Assembly (NCBI GenBank): GCA_012800145.1
Contig: JAAZJW010000307.1
Location: forward strand, 1-33,778
DNA: 33,778 nt
Direction: 5' to 3'
Source of the DNA: Clostridiales bacterium
GTDB lineage: Bacteria > Bacillota > Clostridia > Peptostreptococcales > Natronincolaceae
This document shows positions 26,080 to 33,703 of the stretch, piece after piece. The position numbers and the translations under genes were made by a program. Numbering within the stretch: the stretch's first letter is position 1; every line of letters begins with the position of its first letter. The notes under the pieces were generated by a model that had not been told where the DNA came from, did no database searches, and saw only the letters and a program-made list of their open reading frames with translations.

Positions 26080-26616
26080 TCATTTTTTTTCAATGGTCAC
26101 ACTGTTATTCCCATCCGTTTCCTCTAGATGCACCTTTATAATTTCGCTTCTTGAGGTTGGAACGTTTTTACCCACATAATCTGCCCTAATCGGCAGTTCC
26201 CTATGGCCCCTATCTATAAGCACAGCCAACTGAATTATTCTCGGTCTCCCTATATCTGTCAATGCATCCAAAGCAGCCCTTGTCGTCCTTCCGGTATACA
26301 GCACATCGTCAACTAAAATAATAGTCTTATGATCGATATCTGTATCAATATTCGAACTGTAAATGACGGGCTCTGTTCGCTCCTTTGCCAGGTCGTCCCT
26401 GTATAGTGTAATATCCAAAACACCCACAGGAATTTGTCTACCTTCTATGGCTTTAATTTTTTCGGCTAAACGGCTAGCCAAGGGTACCCCGCGACTTTTT
26501 ATTCCCACTAAAACAATATCTTTTGCTCCCTTGTTTTTTTCAATAATTTCATGGGCAATTCGAGTAATAGCACGGTTGATGGCCTTTTCATCTAAGAGTT
26601 GAACCTGACTTTTCAT
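26080..26616 (-). CDS. pyrR: Pyrimidine operon regulator / uracil phosphoribosyltransferase PyrR
   Basis: RNA-binding attenuator of pyrimidine genes that also has uracil phosphoribosyltransferase activity. 178 residues with the PRPP-binding LVDDVLYTGRTTR (101-113) and the conserved VGIKSRGVPLA and LDITLYRDDL segments. I start at ATG 26614-26616, with GGAGG eight bases upstream; a GTG five codons earlier overlaps that site. Unlike Bacillus, no pyr biosynthetic genes follow; it is the last gene of the lspA-rluD-pyrR run, 21 bases after the pseudouridine synthase. No PyrR-binding leader is visible in the window. Confidence 0.95.
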   Translation of the reverse strand: MKSQVQLLDEKAINRAITRIAHEIIEKNKGAKDIVLVGIKSRGVPLASRLAEKIKAIEGRQIPVGVLDITLYRDDLAKERTEPVIYSSNIDTDIDHKTIILVDDVLYTGRTTRAALDALTDIGRPRIIQLAVLIDRGHRELPIRADYVGKNVPTSRSEIIKVHLEETDGNNSVTIEKK

Positions 26617-26637
26617 TTCAAAAACCTCCACAAATTA

Positions 26638-27564
26638 TTACTCCCTGAAATAACTGTTTTCTAACACTCTTAATAATTTGTTAAAATACCCGGGTAAATC
26701 TGAAGTGAATTCCATATATTTTTTTTTTGTAGGATGAGTAAAACCCAAGGTTTTAGCATGTAGAACCTGACCTTTTAGTCTGAATTTTGAATTTCTATAC
26801 CCATACATAGGGTCCCCTAGAACGGGTTTCCCAATATAAGAAAAATGCACCCTAATTTGGTGGGTCCTTCCTGTTTCCAGTGTAGCTTCAATATACGTAT
26901 AATCCTTGAACCTGTTCAGCACCCTAAAATGGGTAACGGCTTGTTTGCCCCCACCTATAACCGTCCTTTTAAGCCTATTCATAGGATCCCTTCCAATAGG
27001 TGCATCTATGGTTGCACTTGTTTCCTTTATAACACCGGAAACAATAGCATGGTATTTCCTATTAGCCGTATGTTGCCTGAATTGTTCCGCCAGTATCTTA
27101 TGGGAACCATTGTTTTTGGCTACTACCAGCAGTCCCGAGGTATCCCTATCTATACGATGGACAATCCCGGGCCGCATTGCACCATTAATATCAGACAGTT
27201 CGGAGCCATAACGATACAACAACCCGTTAACCATAGTACCGGAAAAAGTATCGGAGGTTGGGTGTACCACCATACCTTGTTGTTTGTTAACAACAGCTAT
27301 ATCGTCATCCTCATATATAACATTAATTTGAATATTTTCCGGTTTTACTGATGGTTTCTCAATCTTTGGCAAATCAATTTCTATCTTATCCCCGAATTTA
27401 ATAATATAACTTGGTTTTTCAAACCTGTTGTTAACCTTTATATGGTTTTCTTTTATAAGTTTTTGTATATAACTGCGGCTCAATTCTTTATACTGTTTTA
27501 CTAAATAGCTATCTAACCGATTATCGCTTTCTTCTTCTGTTACCATCAGGCTTTTTCTGTTCAA
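26638..27564 (-). CDS. RluD-type rRNA pseudouridine synthase (YlyB-like)
   Basis: Converts uridines to pseudouridine in 23S rRNA. The 308 residues have an N-terminal S4 RNA-binding domain (about 13-65, RLDSYLVKQYKELSRSYIQ), the catalytic HRIDRDTSG (136-144, D139) and GRTHQIRVHF with GDPMYG near the end. Start is TTG (27562-27564), with GGGAGG six bases upstream; an ATG six codons later is the alternative. It lies 23 bases after lspA, the same order as lspA-ylyB-pyrR in Bacillus. The exact rRNA target cannot be told from sequence. Confidence 0.93.
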   Translation of the reverse strand: MNRKSLMVTEEESDNRLDSYLVKQYKELSRSYIQKLIKENHIKVNNRFEKPSYIIKFGDKIEIDLPKIEKPSVKPENIQINVIYEDDDIAVVNKQQGMVVHPTSDTFSGTMVNGLLYRYGSELSDINGAMRPGIVHRIDRDTSGLLVVAKNNGSHKILAEQFRQHTANRKYHAIVSGVIKETSATIDAPIGRDPMNRLKRTVIGGGKQAVTHFRVLNRFKDYTYIEATLETGRTHQIRVHFSYIGKPVLGDPMYGYRNSKFRLKGQVLHAKTLGFTHPTKKKYMEFTSDLPGYFNKLLRVLENSYFRE

Positions 27565-27587
27565 ATATTTCCTCCCCCCGGACCGAG

Positions 27588-28013
27588 CTATCCATGTCTT
27601 AATATAAAAATACTGATTAAAAATATGCCAATAACAATAGCAGAGTCAGCTATATTAAATACCGGAAAATTTATAATATGTAAATAATCGACAACAAAAC
27701 CCAATCTAATCCGATCTATCAGGTTTCCGATAATACCGCCTGCCACCAGATTCAATCCATAAATCATAGTTTTATTTAATTCATTACTATGTGCATAGAA
27801 CCATATAAAACCCAACACAAGCAAAGCAAAAATAATAAAAAATAATTTCTGATTTTGCAGGATGCCAAAGGCGGCGCCACGATTTTCAACATAGGTCAAA
27901 TGAAATATGTTTTTAATAATGGGAATATTGCCAACCAACGCCAAATATTTCAACGCTAAAGCCTTGCTCAATTGGTCTAATACTAACACAATAATTACAA
28001 AGATATAATTCAT
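27588..28013 (-). CDS. lspA: Lipoprotein signal peptidase (signal peptidase II)
   Basis: Membrane aspartyl protease cleaving signal peptides of diacylglyceryl-modified prolipoproteins. The 141 residues have four hydrophobic segments (about 1-20, 57-74, 84-99, 119-139) and the conserved catalytic aspartates D109 (GFVVDY) and D123 (FNIADSA), with YVENRGAAFG and GNLIDR motifs intact. ATG preceded by GGCGGGGAAAA. It follows a terminator and so probably starts its own unit with the pseudouridine synthase and pyrR. Confidence 0.96.
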   Translation of the reverse strand: MNYIFVIIVLVLDQLSKALALKYLALVGNIPIIKNIFHLTYVENRGAAFGILQNQKLFFIIFALLVLGFIWFYAHSNELNKTMIYGLNLVAGGIIGNLIDRIRLGFVVDYLHIINFPVFNIADSAIVIGIFLISIFILRHG

Positions 28014-28066
28014 ATATTTTCCCCGCCTTTTCTTCTAATAAATGATTATACCATTGTTAAAAGAAA

Positions 28067-28086
28067 AAAGATACATACGTATCTTT
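28067..28086 (-). terminator. Terminator after the YteA-like gene
   Basis: AAAGATAC (28067-28074) and GTATCTTT (28079-28086) form a perfect eight-base-pair stem with a four-base ATAC loop, one base past the stop codon. On the minus strand it runs into TTTTTTCTTTT. Confidence 0.8.
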
Positions 28087-28087
28087 C

Positions 28088-28783
28088 TTACCGTTCCATT
28101 TCCTCATCTTCTTCATCTTCCTGCTCTTTTGAATCCATCATCCCATCTCCTGTATAGGATATCTGGGATTCGTAATAATCTCCTGTTACATTTTCAACAT
28201 CTTCAACGGTTCCTATATTGTAATCATCAAATATACCCAAATGATCCCCGGTGAGATGCGAGGGATCATCTTTTACCTCATTAAACCTTGCAACGGCCTG
28301 GTATGTATCCTCCCCGTCAAACCCCGTATAACCATCATAGTCCCTGTAGCCTTTTCTATACCAGAGGGAAGTCACGTCCTCCTCTGCAGGTCTGTCTGTA
28401 TCCAATTTATATGCCTCCAGCTTACTTTTTGCACACTCTATACAGATGTTAGCCTCAGGCATCAATTCCAGTCTCTCCTCCGACACATCAGCTCCACAAA
28501 TTTGGCAGCTGCCATAGGTACCATTTTCAATCTTCTCAAGAGCTCTGTCTATTTCCGTAATTCTGTAACGTTGGTGATTTTCCAGGTTTGCTTGCATTGC
28601 CGCCATAGACAGTTCCGTGCCGATATCCGCGGGGTGGTTATCATAAAAAGAAAGTTCCTGTATATATTCTTTCATAGACTCTTTAGTAGGGTGACGTTCT
28701 TCCATTGTCCTGAGGATGTTCATAGCATCTTCCTTTTCCTTTAATAACTTTTCTTTATAATGTTCTATTTTGTCTTTGTCCAA
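28088..28783 (-). CDS. TraR/DksA-type zinc-finger protein (YteA-like)
   Basis: 231-residue cytoplasmic protein with an N-terminal helical hairpin (about 1-85) and a DksA/TraR C4 zinc finger (C93, C96, C114, C117 in CQICG and CIEC), followed by a long acidic tail ending in a run of D and E. The arrangement matches the YteA family of sporulating Firmicutes; DksA itself modulates RNA polymerase, but whether this protein does is unknown. I start at TTG 28781-28783 because GGAGG lies six bases upstream (an adjacent TTG is also possible); a longer frame to 28846 runs into the DUF5665 gene. It is followed by a terminator. Confidence 0.88.
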   Translation of the reverse strand: MDKDKIEHYKEKLLKEKEDAMNILRTMEERHPTKESMKEYIQELSFYDNHPADIGTELSMAAMQANLENHQRYRITEIDRALEKIENGTYGSCQICGADVSEERLELMPEANICIECAKSKLEAYKLDTDRPAEEDVTSLWYRKGYRDYDGYTGFDGEDTYQAVARFNEVKDDPSHLTGDHLGIFDDYNIGTVEDVENVTGDYYESQISYTGDGMMDSKEQEDEEDEEMER

Positions 28784-28793
28784 CAAGACCCTC

Positions 28794-29102
28794 CTATCTA
28801 TAAGTATCAATAATATCAAGCAGTTCGGCAATAAGCCTGCCAACAACAGGCAGATTGACCCAGCTCCTCATCATATACAACACAACCCCGGCCAAAATAG
28901 TAAAACCAATACCCATTCCCAACCCTCTAATCAATCCGGCAACGAAATTCATAAGAACAACCCTTTTAGGATTGTATATCATTTCAACGTATTCCGCCAT
29001 TCTCATATTATCCATTTTCTTTGATAGTTCATTTACCTTGTCTATACCGGCCATTTTGCCGGATATTTTATTACTGTCCAGATCATACTCATTTTTAGAC
29101 AT
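28794..29102 (-). CDS. DUF5665 membrane protein
   Basis: 102-residue protein with a charged N-terminal half (about 1-45), the motif MAEYVEMIYNPKRVVLMNFVAGLIRGLGMG and a long glycine-containing hydrophobic stretch (about 48-78), probably one or two membrane helices, then a short polar tail. This resembles DUF5665 proteins of Clostridia; function unknown. ATG 29100-29102 has GGAG eight bases upstream; a GTG three codons earlier overlaps that site. It ends ten bases before the YteA-like start, so they are likely co-transcribed. Confidence 0.8.
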   Translation of the reverse strand: MSKNEYDLDSNKISGKMAGIDKVNELSKKMDNMRMAEYVEMIYNPKRVVLMNFVAGLIRGLGMGIGFTILAGVVLYMMRSWVNLPVVGRLIAELLDIIDTYR

Positions 29103-29210
29103 AGTTACCACTCCAACATTATTTTATCCCCCAAATTAATTTCTATCCAGGGTATACATCGAGAGTCTTGTTTTTATTTTTTACCGATTTTATATTCTTC
29201 CCGGTAGTGT

Positions 29211-29330
29211 CAGACTGTGTGAAAAAGCACTTTTCCCGCTTTTTGTCATTCTGAGCGTAGCGAAGAATCTCGTTTTTAGGCCGTTTGAGATCCTTCGCTT
29301 CGCTCAGGATGACATTTTTCACACCGTCTG
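29211..29330. repeat. Inverted-repeat element with TCATTCTGAGCG core
   Basis: Left arm 29211-29271 and right arm 29287-29330 are inverted copies. The outer CAGACTGTGTGAAAAA matches the right end with one change; the inner TGTCATTCTGAGCG... ATCTC matches the right arm with three changes. The left arm has 17 extra bases (29227-29243) between outer and inner parts. The loop is short. Sequences with this core recur in many bacterial genomes as dispersed repeats, from general knowledge. It lies between mtnN and DUF5665 and could also end the mtnN transcript. Confidence 0.85.
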
Positions 29331-29336
29331 ATGTTC

Positions 29337-30035
29337 CTATAGTGTTTCCAGCATTATTTTTACAATGTCCTTAGAATGATTGGCCGCCTCATGAACAAAC
29401 CTATTAAAATTGCCGTGTGCCGAACCATCTGCCTTGTCGGATATAGCCCTAATAACAACAAAAGGTATATTATTAACATAACAAGTATGGCCTATGGCTG
29501 CACCCTCCATTTCCGTGCAATAACCATTAAAATTTCTCAATAAATCCTGTTTCAGATTAATATCATTGACAAATATATCCCCCGAAACAATTCTCCCCTT
29601 TACTGCTTTGTTATTGGTCAACACCTTTTTGGAGGCGCCCAGTGCATTTTCTATCAGGGTTTCATTTGCCGGAAAAATAGATTTTCCCATTCTGGGAATT
29701 TCCCCTAATTTATATCCAAATCCGGTAGCATCAAAATCATGTTGCTGTACATCTGTAGAAATGACTATATCCAGTATATCCAAAGTATCCCTTATCGCAC
29801 CGGCTACCCCTATGTTTATAATTGTTTTTATATCAAACACACTTATTAAAATTTGAGCGCATATAGCAGCATTTACCTTGCCTATGCCGCATCTGACCAG
29901 AACTATTTCCCTATCTTTGATAGTGCCTATATGAAAAACCATATTAGCAACCGTTTTTGTCTCCCCGTCTTCCATTTCACTTTTTAAGATACATATTTCT
30001 TCATCCATAGCACCTATTATTCCTATTTTATTCAT
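29337..30035 (-). CDS. mtnN: 5'-methylthioadenosine/S-adenosylhomocysteine nucleosidase
   Basis: Cleaves adenine from methylthioadenosine and S-adenosylhomocysteine, recycling methionine and relieving methyltransferase inhibition. The 232-residue product has E12 in IGAMDEE, SGDIFVND (151-158), EMEGAA (175-180) and catalytic D200 in AISDKADG, all expected for MTAN. I start at ATG 30033-30035 (MNKIGIIGAMDEE) with GGTGGGA upstream; a 36-codon extension to 30143 runs over the divIVA terminator and is not family-like. It is preceded by a hairpin after divIVA, and followed at once by the inverted-repeat element. Confidence 0.95.
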   Translation of the reverse strand: MNKIGIIGAMDEEICILKSEMEDGETKTVANMVFHIGTIKDREIVLVRCGIGKVNAAICAQILISVFDIKTIINIGVAGAIRDTLDILDIVISTDVQQHDFDATGFGYKLGEIPRMGKSIFPANETLIENALGASKKVLTNNKAVKGRIVSGDIFVNDINLKQDLLRNFNGYCTEMEGAAIGHTCYVNNIPFVVIRAISDKADGSAHGNFNRFVHEAANHSKDIVKIMLETL

Positions 30036-30079
30036 AAAAATCCCACCAATCATATATAATTGTGTCCGGATCATACTAC

Positions 30080-30104
30080 AAAAGCCGCACAGAATGCGAC
30101 TTTT
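30080..30104 (-). terminator. Terminator after divIVA
   Basis: AAAAGCCGCA (30080-30089) and TGCGACTTTT (30095-30104) form a ten-pair stem (one G-T or mismatch) with a five-base loop, four bases past the divIVA stop. The downstream T-run on the minus strand is part of the stem (CTTTT). Confidence 0.65.
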
Positions 30105-30108
30105 ATTT

Positions 30109-30579
30109 TTAATTGCCTTGATTCTCTTTTTCCAAATCGTCATACATCTTATCCACCGAATCCAATTGTGATTGCAGTAATGCCTTAAGTCTCGTTTTAA
30201 AAATTTGTGTTCGATTTTTTATATCTTCAAACTCACCCCTAATGTTTTCCACCTCTTTGTTCGCTTTAATGACAACTTCTTTAGCCTTTGCATCAGCTTC
30301 CTGTATGATAAGCTCCGATTCTTTATGTGCATTGGTTCTTACATCCTCGGCTGTGTTTTGAGCTATTATTAAGGTCTTTTTCAGTGACTCTTCCATTTCC
30401 TTATACTGTTCTAACTGATGGTTCATTCCTTCCAGCCTATCTTTTAATTCTAGATTTTCCTTATAAAGTTTTTCATAGTCAATTATTATTTTATCTAAAA
30501 ATTCATCTACTTCATCTTCTTTATAACCCCTAATGCCTCTTCTGAATTCCTTGTTCTGTATCTCTAAAGGTGTTATCAT
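30109..30579 (-). CDS. divIVA: DivIVA domain cell-division protein
   Basis: Curvature-sensing protein of poles and septa. 157 residues: the N-terminal membrane-binding domain MITPLEIQNKEFRRGIRGYKEDEVDEFLDKI (shown here in part: MITPLEIQNKEF) is followed by a long coiled coil (about 28-150). I start at ATG 30577-30579, which matches the family start and has GGGTGG about ten bases upstream; an ATG 17 codons earlier would add a glycine-rich leader not seen in relatives. It is downstream of yggT-sepF-yggS, as in Bacillus, but ylmH is missing in between and ileS does not follow. Confidence 0.92.
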   Translation of the reverse strand: MITPLEIQNKEFRRGIRGYKEDEVDEFLDKIIIDYEKLYKENLELKDRLEGMNHQLEQYKEMEESLKKTLIIAQNTAEDVRTNAHKESELIIQEADAKAKEVVIKANKEVENIRGEFEDIKNRTQIFKTRLKALLQSQLDSVDKMYDDLEKENQGN

Positions 30580-30710
30580 ACCTGTTTTGCCACCCCCGCC
30601 ATCTATTTTAAAAGGTTTATGCAGGCTCATTACTATTTTAAAGCCTAATTTATATTAAACCTATATAGTTGCCCCGTATTTTTGTTTAAAAAAACATTAC
30701 CGAATTTGGG

Positions 30711-30983
30711 CTATAGTATTTTTATAATCATATTATATATTACTTGTGTTAAAATTATTGCCACCAAGGGGGAAAAATCCAAAAACCCCGAATAACCGAA
30801 TACATTATTAATAACGTCACGTATTGGTGCCAAAATAAGTTCAGTTACACTGTATATAAATTGTATGATAGGGTTAAGTGGATTAACTCTGAAAAACTGT
30901 AGAGCAATTCTGATTAAAATTAATATATTAATAAATTTTACCAAATGCCCTAACGTATCCGTTATTACTTGTGAAGTAAACAA
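30711..30983 (-). CDS. YggT family membrane protein (YlmG)
   Basis: 90-residue integral membrane protein with hydrophobic segments at about 15-32 and 68-88 and the conserved FFRVNPLNPIIQFIYSVTE-LILAPIRD middle typical of YggT. Relatives in the sepF cluster affect division or nucleoid distribution; the precise role is not settled. The start appears to be TTG (30981-30983); the ribosome site is weak (GGGAG ten bases upstream). It lies 72 bases after sepF. Confidence 0.88.
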   Translation of the reverse strand: MFTSQVITDTLGHLVKFINILILIRIALQFFRVNPLNPIIQFIYSVTELILAPIRDVINNVFGYSGFLDFSPLVAIILTQVIYNMIIKIL

Positions 30984-31055
30984 AACCCATCATCTCCCAT
31001 TTTTACAATCAACCCTTTTGATCCCAATTAAACACCATACATTTACTGTTTGTTT

Positions 31056-31493
31056 TTATTTTTGCCAAGGAAACACTCCCTTGTTTTTTAGTTCTTCTTT
31101 TATGTTACCGGAAATGTCAACATTGTTCGGTGCCAAAATAAAAATCCCCGTAGAAACTTTTTGAATATTCCCATCTAACGCGTATATTGCCCCATTTAAG
31201 AAATCAAAAAATTTTTTAGCGAGATCGGAATCTGTGTTTTCCAAATTAACAATTACAGGCTTTCTATTTTTTAAATCATCTACAATACTCGGTGCTTCTT
31301 CAAAATTATCCGGTTCATAGAGCACAACCTTCATTTGCGTGGTAGTATGTATGTTAACAACCTTATTTCTCCTCCTTCCCACAACAGGAACCGTTTCCTC
31401 ACCTTCCTCCAAAAATTCCTCTTCAATTTCGTCATCCTCAAACGCATCAAACCCCATGAAAATTTTTACCTTATCAATTAATTTTGCCGACAT
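31056..31493 (-). CDS. sepF: Cell division protein SepF
   Basis: FtsZ-binding protein that bundles FtsZ polymers and helps anchor the ring to the membrane. 145 residues: N-terminal amphipathic helix (MSAKLIDKVKIFMGF), an acidic linker (17-35), and the C-terminal SepF domain (about 52-140) with VIVNLENTDSDLAKKFFDFL and GIFILAPNNVDI. ATG with AAAGGAGG upstream. It lies 23 bases after yggS in the yggS-sepF-yggT order of Firmicutes. Confidence 0.95.
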   Translation of the reverse strand: MSAKLIDKVKIFMGFDAFEDDEIEEEFLEEGEETVPVVGRRRNKVVNIHTTTQMKVVLYEPDNFEEAPSIVDDLKNRKPVIVNLENTDSDLAKKFFDFLNGAIYALDGNIQKVSTGIFILAPNNVDISGNIKEELKNKGVFPWQK

Positions 31494-31516
31494 AGCAAAT
31501 ACCCTCCTTTAATTTT

Positions 31517-32212
31517 TTATTTTGAATAGCCCCTTTCACCAAATATAGAGGTACCGACACGTATAATGTTTGCACCCTCTTGAATAGCAATCTCAAAATC
31601 ATTGGACATCCCCATAGATAAATATTTCATCCTAACATTTGATAATTCCATTTTAACAACCTGGTTGAATATGTTTTTAAGTGTTCTGAAACATTGTCTA
31701 ACTTGTTCCTTGTCACCAACATGGGGGGCTATTGTCATTAAACCGACAATTTTTATGTTGTTCAAAGGCGCAATTTCCTTTAAAACATGTTTTATATCAT
31801 TCGGACTAATGCCATACTTAGTTTCCTCTCCTGAAACATTTACCTGTAACAGGCATTCAATCATACGATTTATATTTTTTGCCCTTTTGTTAATTTCCTT
31901 TGCCAGCCTATAAGAATCGAGTGAATGTATAATGTCCACCTTGTCAATAATATATTTGACCTTGTTACGCTGAAGGTGTCCGATTAAATGCCATTTAACA
32001 GCATTTCCAATCTGTTCATACTTTCTTAATAACTCCTGTACTCTACTTTCACCTATATGTAAAATACCATAACCTATAGCTTCTTTTATAACATTCACAT
32101 CAACAGTTTTGGTAACAGCTACAAGTTTAATGTCAGATAATTTTTGATTGGAGATAATCGCTGCATCCTCTACCCTAGCCAGAACATGTTCAATATTTTC
32201 TTTTAACGCCAA
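31517..32212 (-). CDS. YggS family PLP homeostasis protein (YlmE)
   Basis: Alanine racemase-like TIM barrel that binds pyridoxal phosphate without known catalysis and balances vitamin B6 pools. It keeps the PLP lysine K35 in LVAVTKTV, WHLIGHLQRNK, LLQVNVSGEETKYG and the C-terminal MGMSNDFEIAIQEGANIIRVGTSIFGER. I start at TTG 32210-32212 (231 residues) because GGAG lies eight bases upstream; the GTG three codons earlier directly overlaps that site and is the alternative. It begins 15 bases after the HlyD-like gene ends. Confidence 0.93.
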   Translation of the reverse strand: MALKENIEHVLARVEDAAIISNQKLSDIKLVAVTKTVDVNVIKEAIGYGILHIGESRVQELLRKYEQIGNAVKWHLIGHLQRNKVKYIIDKVDIIHSLDSYRLAKEINKRAKNINRMIECLLQVNVSGEETKYGISPNDIKHVLKEIAPLNNIKIVGLMTIAPHVGDKEQVRQCFRTLKNIFNQVVKMELSNVRMKYLSMGMSNDFEIAIQEGANIIRVGTSIFGERGYSK

Positions 32213-32227
32213 TCCAAACACTCCTAC

Positions 32228-33526
32228 TTATCTTATTCTTCTACCTTCTTTTACTTTTATTTTACCTGCATCCATCACTATTTCATCATATAAATTAACC
32301 GTTTTTGTCTTTTCCGTATCATTTGGGTCGTCCTTTGATTTCTGTTCAAAACAACCATCATAAAGTATGGAGAATTCTTTGTTAGAAACCCTGATCTTTA
32401 CCGGTTTAAAATTAGGAATACCATTAACATCTACGGTATATACACCCTTTATGCCTTCTTTTTCTACTATGGCAGAATTGGGAACTATTGCTCCCTCATG
32501 TTGGCTCAGTATAATTTCTACCGTTATTTTTCTCACATTATAAAAATCAGCTATAAATTCATCTAGATCAAAAATGATTATTTTCTTATCTTTTTCATCT
32601 ACAATGTTGCGCACAACAGCCTTTAATTCCTTATTTTGTTCCTCAGTCCTAATCCGAACATTTTTACCTTTTTTTATTTCCTTTGCTTGCTCCTTGTCTA
32701 TTTCGACGATAATACTCCATTTGTGATTTTTTATGATTCTGATGACAGACCCTTTGTTCCGGACCTCTTCCGGGGATAAATTTAAATTACTATCTCTTAA
32801 AAACCCAAATTGTTTACCGGTGATTTCGTGAAGTAGTTTATAATTTAATAATTCCTCAAGACCATCACTGCTCATGGCAACAAAACCAGGTGAATCGCTA
32901 TAAATAGTTTGAACCGAAGAATTAACTTTATTCTCCAACCGGCTTTTTTGTTGTTCTAATTGGGTAATATTTTTACCTGAAAAACTTCTTTCTCCGGCAA
33001 TAACGCTTTTTTTGTCCAGTAGTTCCTTTAATTCCTCCCCAAGATTGGTTATCCTTTCATATCTTTCTTCCTTCAAATCTTGCTGTATGGATTTTACCAG
33101 AACTGATATTTGTTTTTCAAGTTTTTGGATGTCATCTTTAAAAAAATCCTGCTCATCCCGTTTTCCTTTAATATTTTGTAATCTTAGATTAATTGATTCA
33201 AGATCCTTTTTGGGTTTCTCATCTAGCTGCTCTAAATGAATCTCAGCCAATTTTTGGCCCATTGCAACTTTGTCTCCTTCAGAAACAAAATATTTTATAT
33301 CCCCCTCGCCAATAGTCGTGAGTATTTTTTCCTCCCTTGCAACAAAACCCACAGATTCTACAGATTTTTCAATTTTGCCATACTCGATTACGCAGGTACT
33401 TTGAGCCGATGCATTCAATAAAGGCACCATACGTGAACCAAAGTATAGAACAATAATCAAAATAGCTAGACAAAACCCCTTACTTCTACGCCTTTTTGTT
33501 TTTTTAGATTTCTTGACATTTCTCAA
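32228..33526 (-). CDS. HlyD-like membrane-fusion protein
   Basis: A 432-residue protein with a basic N-terminus (KKSKKTKRRRSK), one membrane helix (about 17-37), a biotinyl/lipoyl-like beta segment (about 55-100, ILTTIGEGDIKYFVSEGDKV), a long charged coiled coil (about 105-205), and a C-terminal beta region with IVVEIDKEQAKEIKKGKNVRI and a GVYTVDVNGIPNFKPVKI end, matching the HlyD/RND adaptor layout. No transporter partner is next to it. I start at TTG 33524-33526 with GGTGAT four bases before it; an in-frame GTG at 33547 lacks a ribosome site. It is the first gene of the yggS-sepF-yggT-divIVA run. Function unknown. Confidence 0.82.
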   Translation of the reverse strand: MRNVKKSKKTKRRRSKGFCLAILIIVLYFGSRMVPLLNASAQSTCVIEYGKIEKSVESVGFVAREEKILTTIGEGDIKYFVSEGDKVAMGQKLAEIHLEQLDEKPKKDLESINLRLQNIKGKRDEQDFFKDDIQKLEKQISVLVKSIQQDLKEERYERITNLGEELKELLDKKSVIAGERSFSGKNITQLEQQKSRLENKVNSSVQTIYSDSPGFVAMSSDGLEELLNYKLLHEITGKQFGFLRDSNLNLSPEEVRNKGSVIRIIKNHKWSIIVEIDKEQAKEIKKGKNVRIRTEEQNKELKAVVRNIVDEKDKKIIIFDLDEFIADFYNVRKITVEIILSQHEGAIVPNSAIVEKEGIKGVYTVDVNGIPNFKPVKIRVSNKEFSILYDGCFEQKSKDDPNDTEKTKTVNLYDEIVMDAGKIKVKEGRRIR

Positions 33527-33661
33527 AAAATCACCCACCAAACCCACAAATAATATTAATCATATAGTTCTCCATTTTCCTAAAAAACCCTTCAAATGTG
33601 TCCTATTTATTTTTATAACATCCAAATATTAAAATTATTTGGGACTTTTTTACCATTATAA

Positions 33662-33687
33662 AAGACCCTTAAAGAATTAGGGGTCTT
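33662..33687 (-). terminator. Terminator upstream of the HlyD-like gene
   Basis: AAGACCCTTA (33662-33671) and TAGGGGTCTT (33678-33687) pair over ten positions with one G-T, around a six-base loop. On the minus strand TTTTATAAT follows. It would end a gene lying to the right of the window. Confidence 0.65.
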
Positions 33688-33703
33688 CTATAAATAAAAA
33701 CCT

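Noticed and set aside
30036..30143. N-terminal extension of mtnN
   Set aside because: It would cover the divIVA terminator and overlap divIVA, and the family start MNKIGIIGAMDEE has its own ribosome site.
33655..33660. Perfect TATAAT on the minus strand upstream of the HlyD-like gene
   Set aside because: It lies against the terminator hairpin and has no -35 box at the right distance; probably the terminator's T-rich end.
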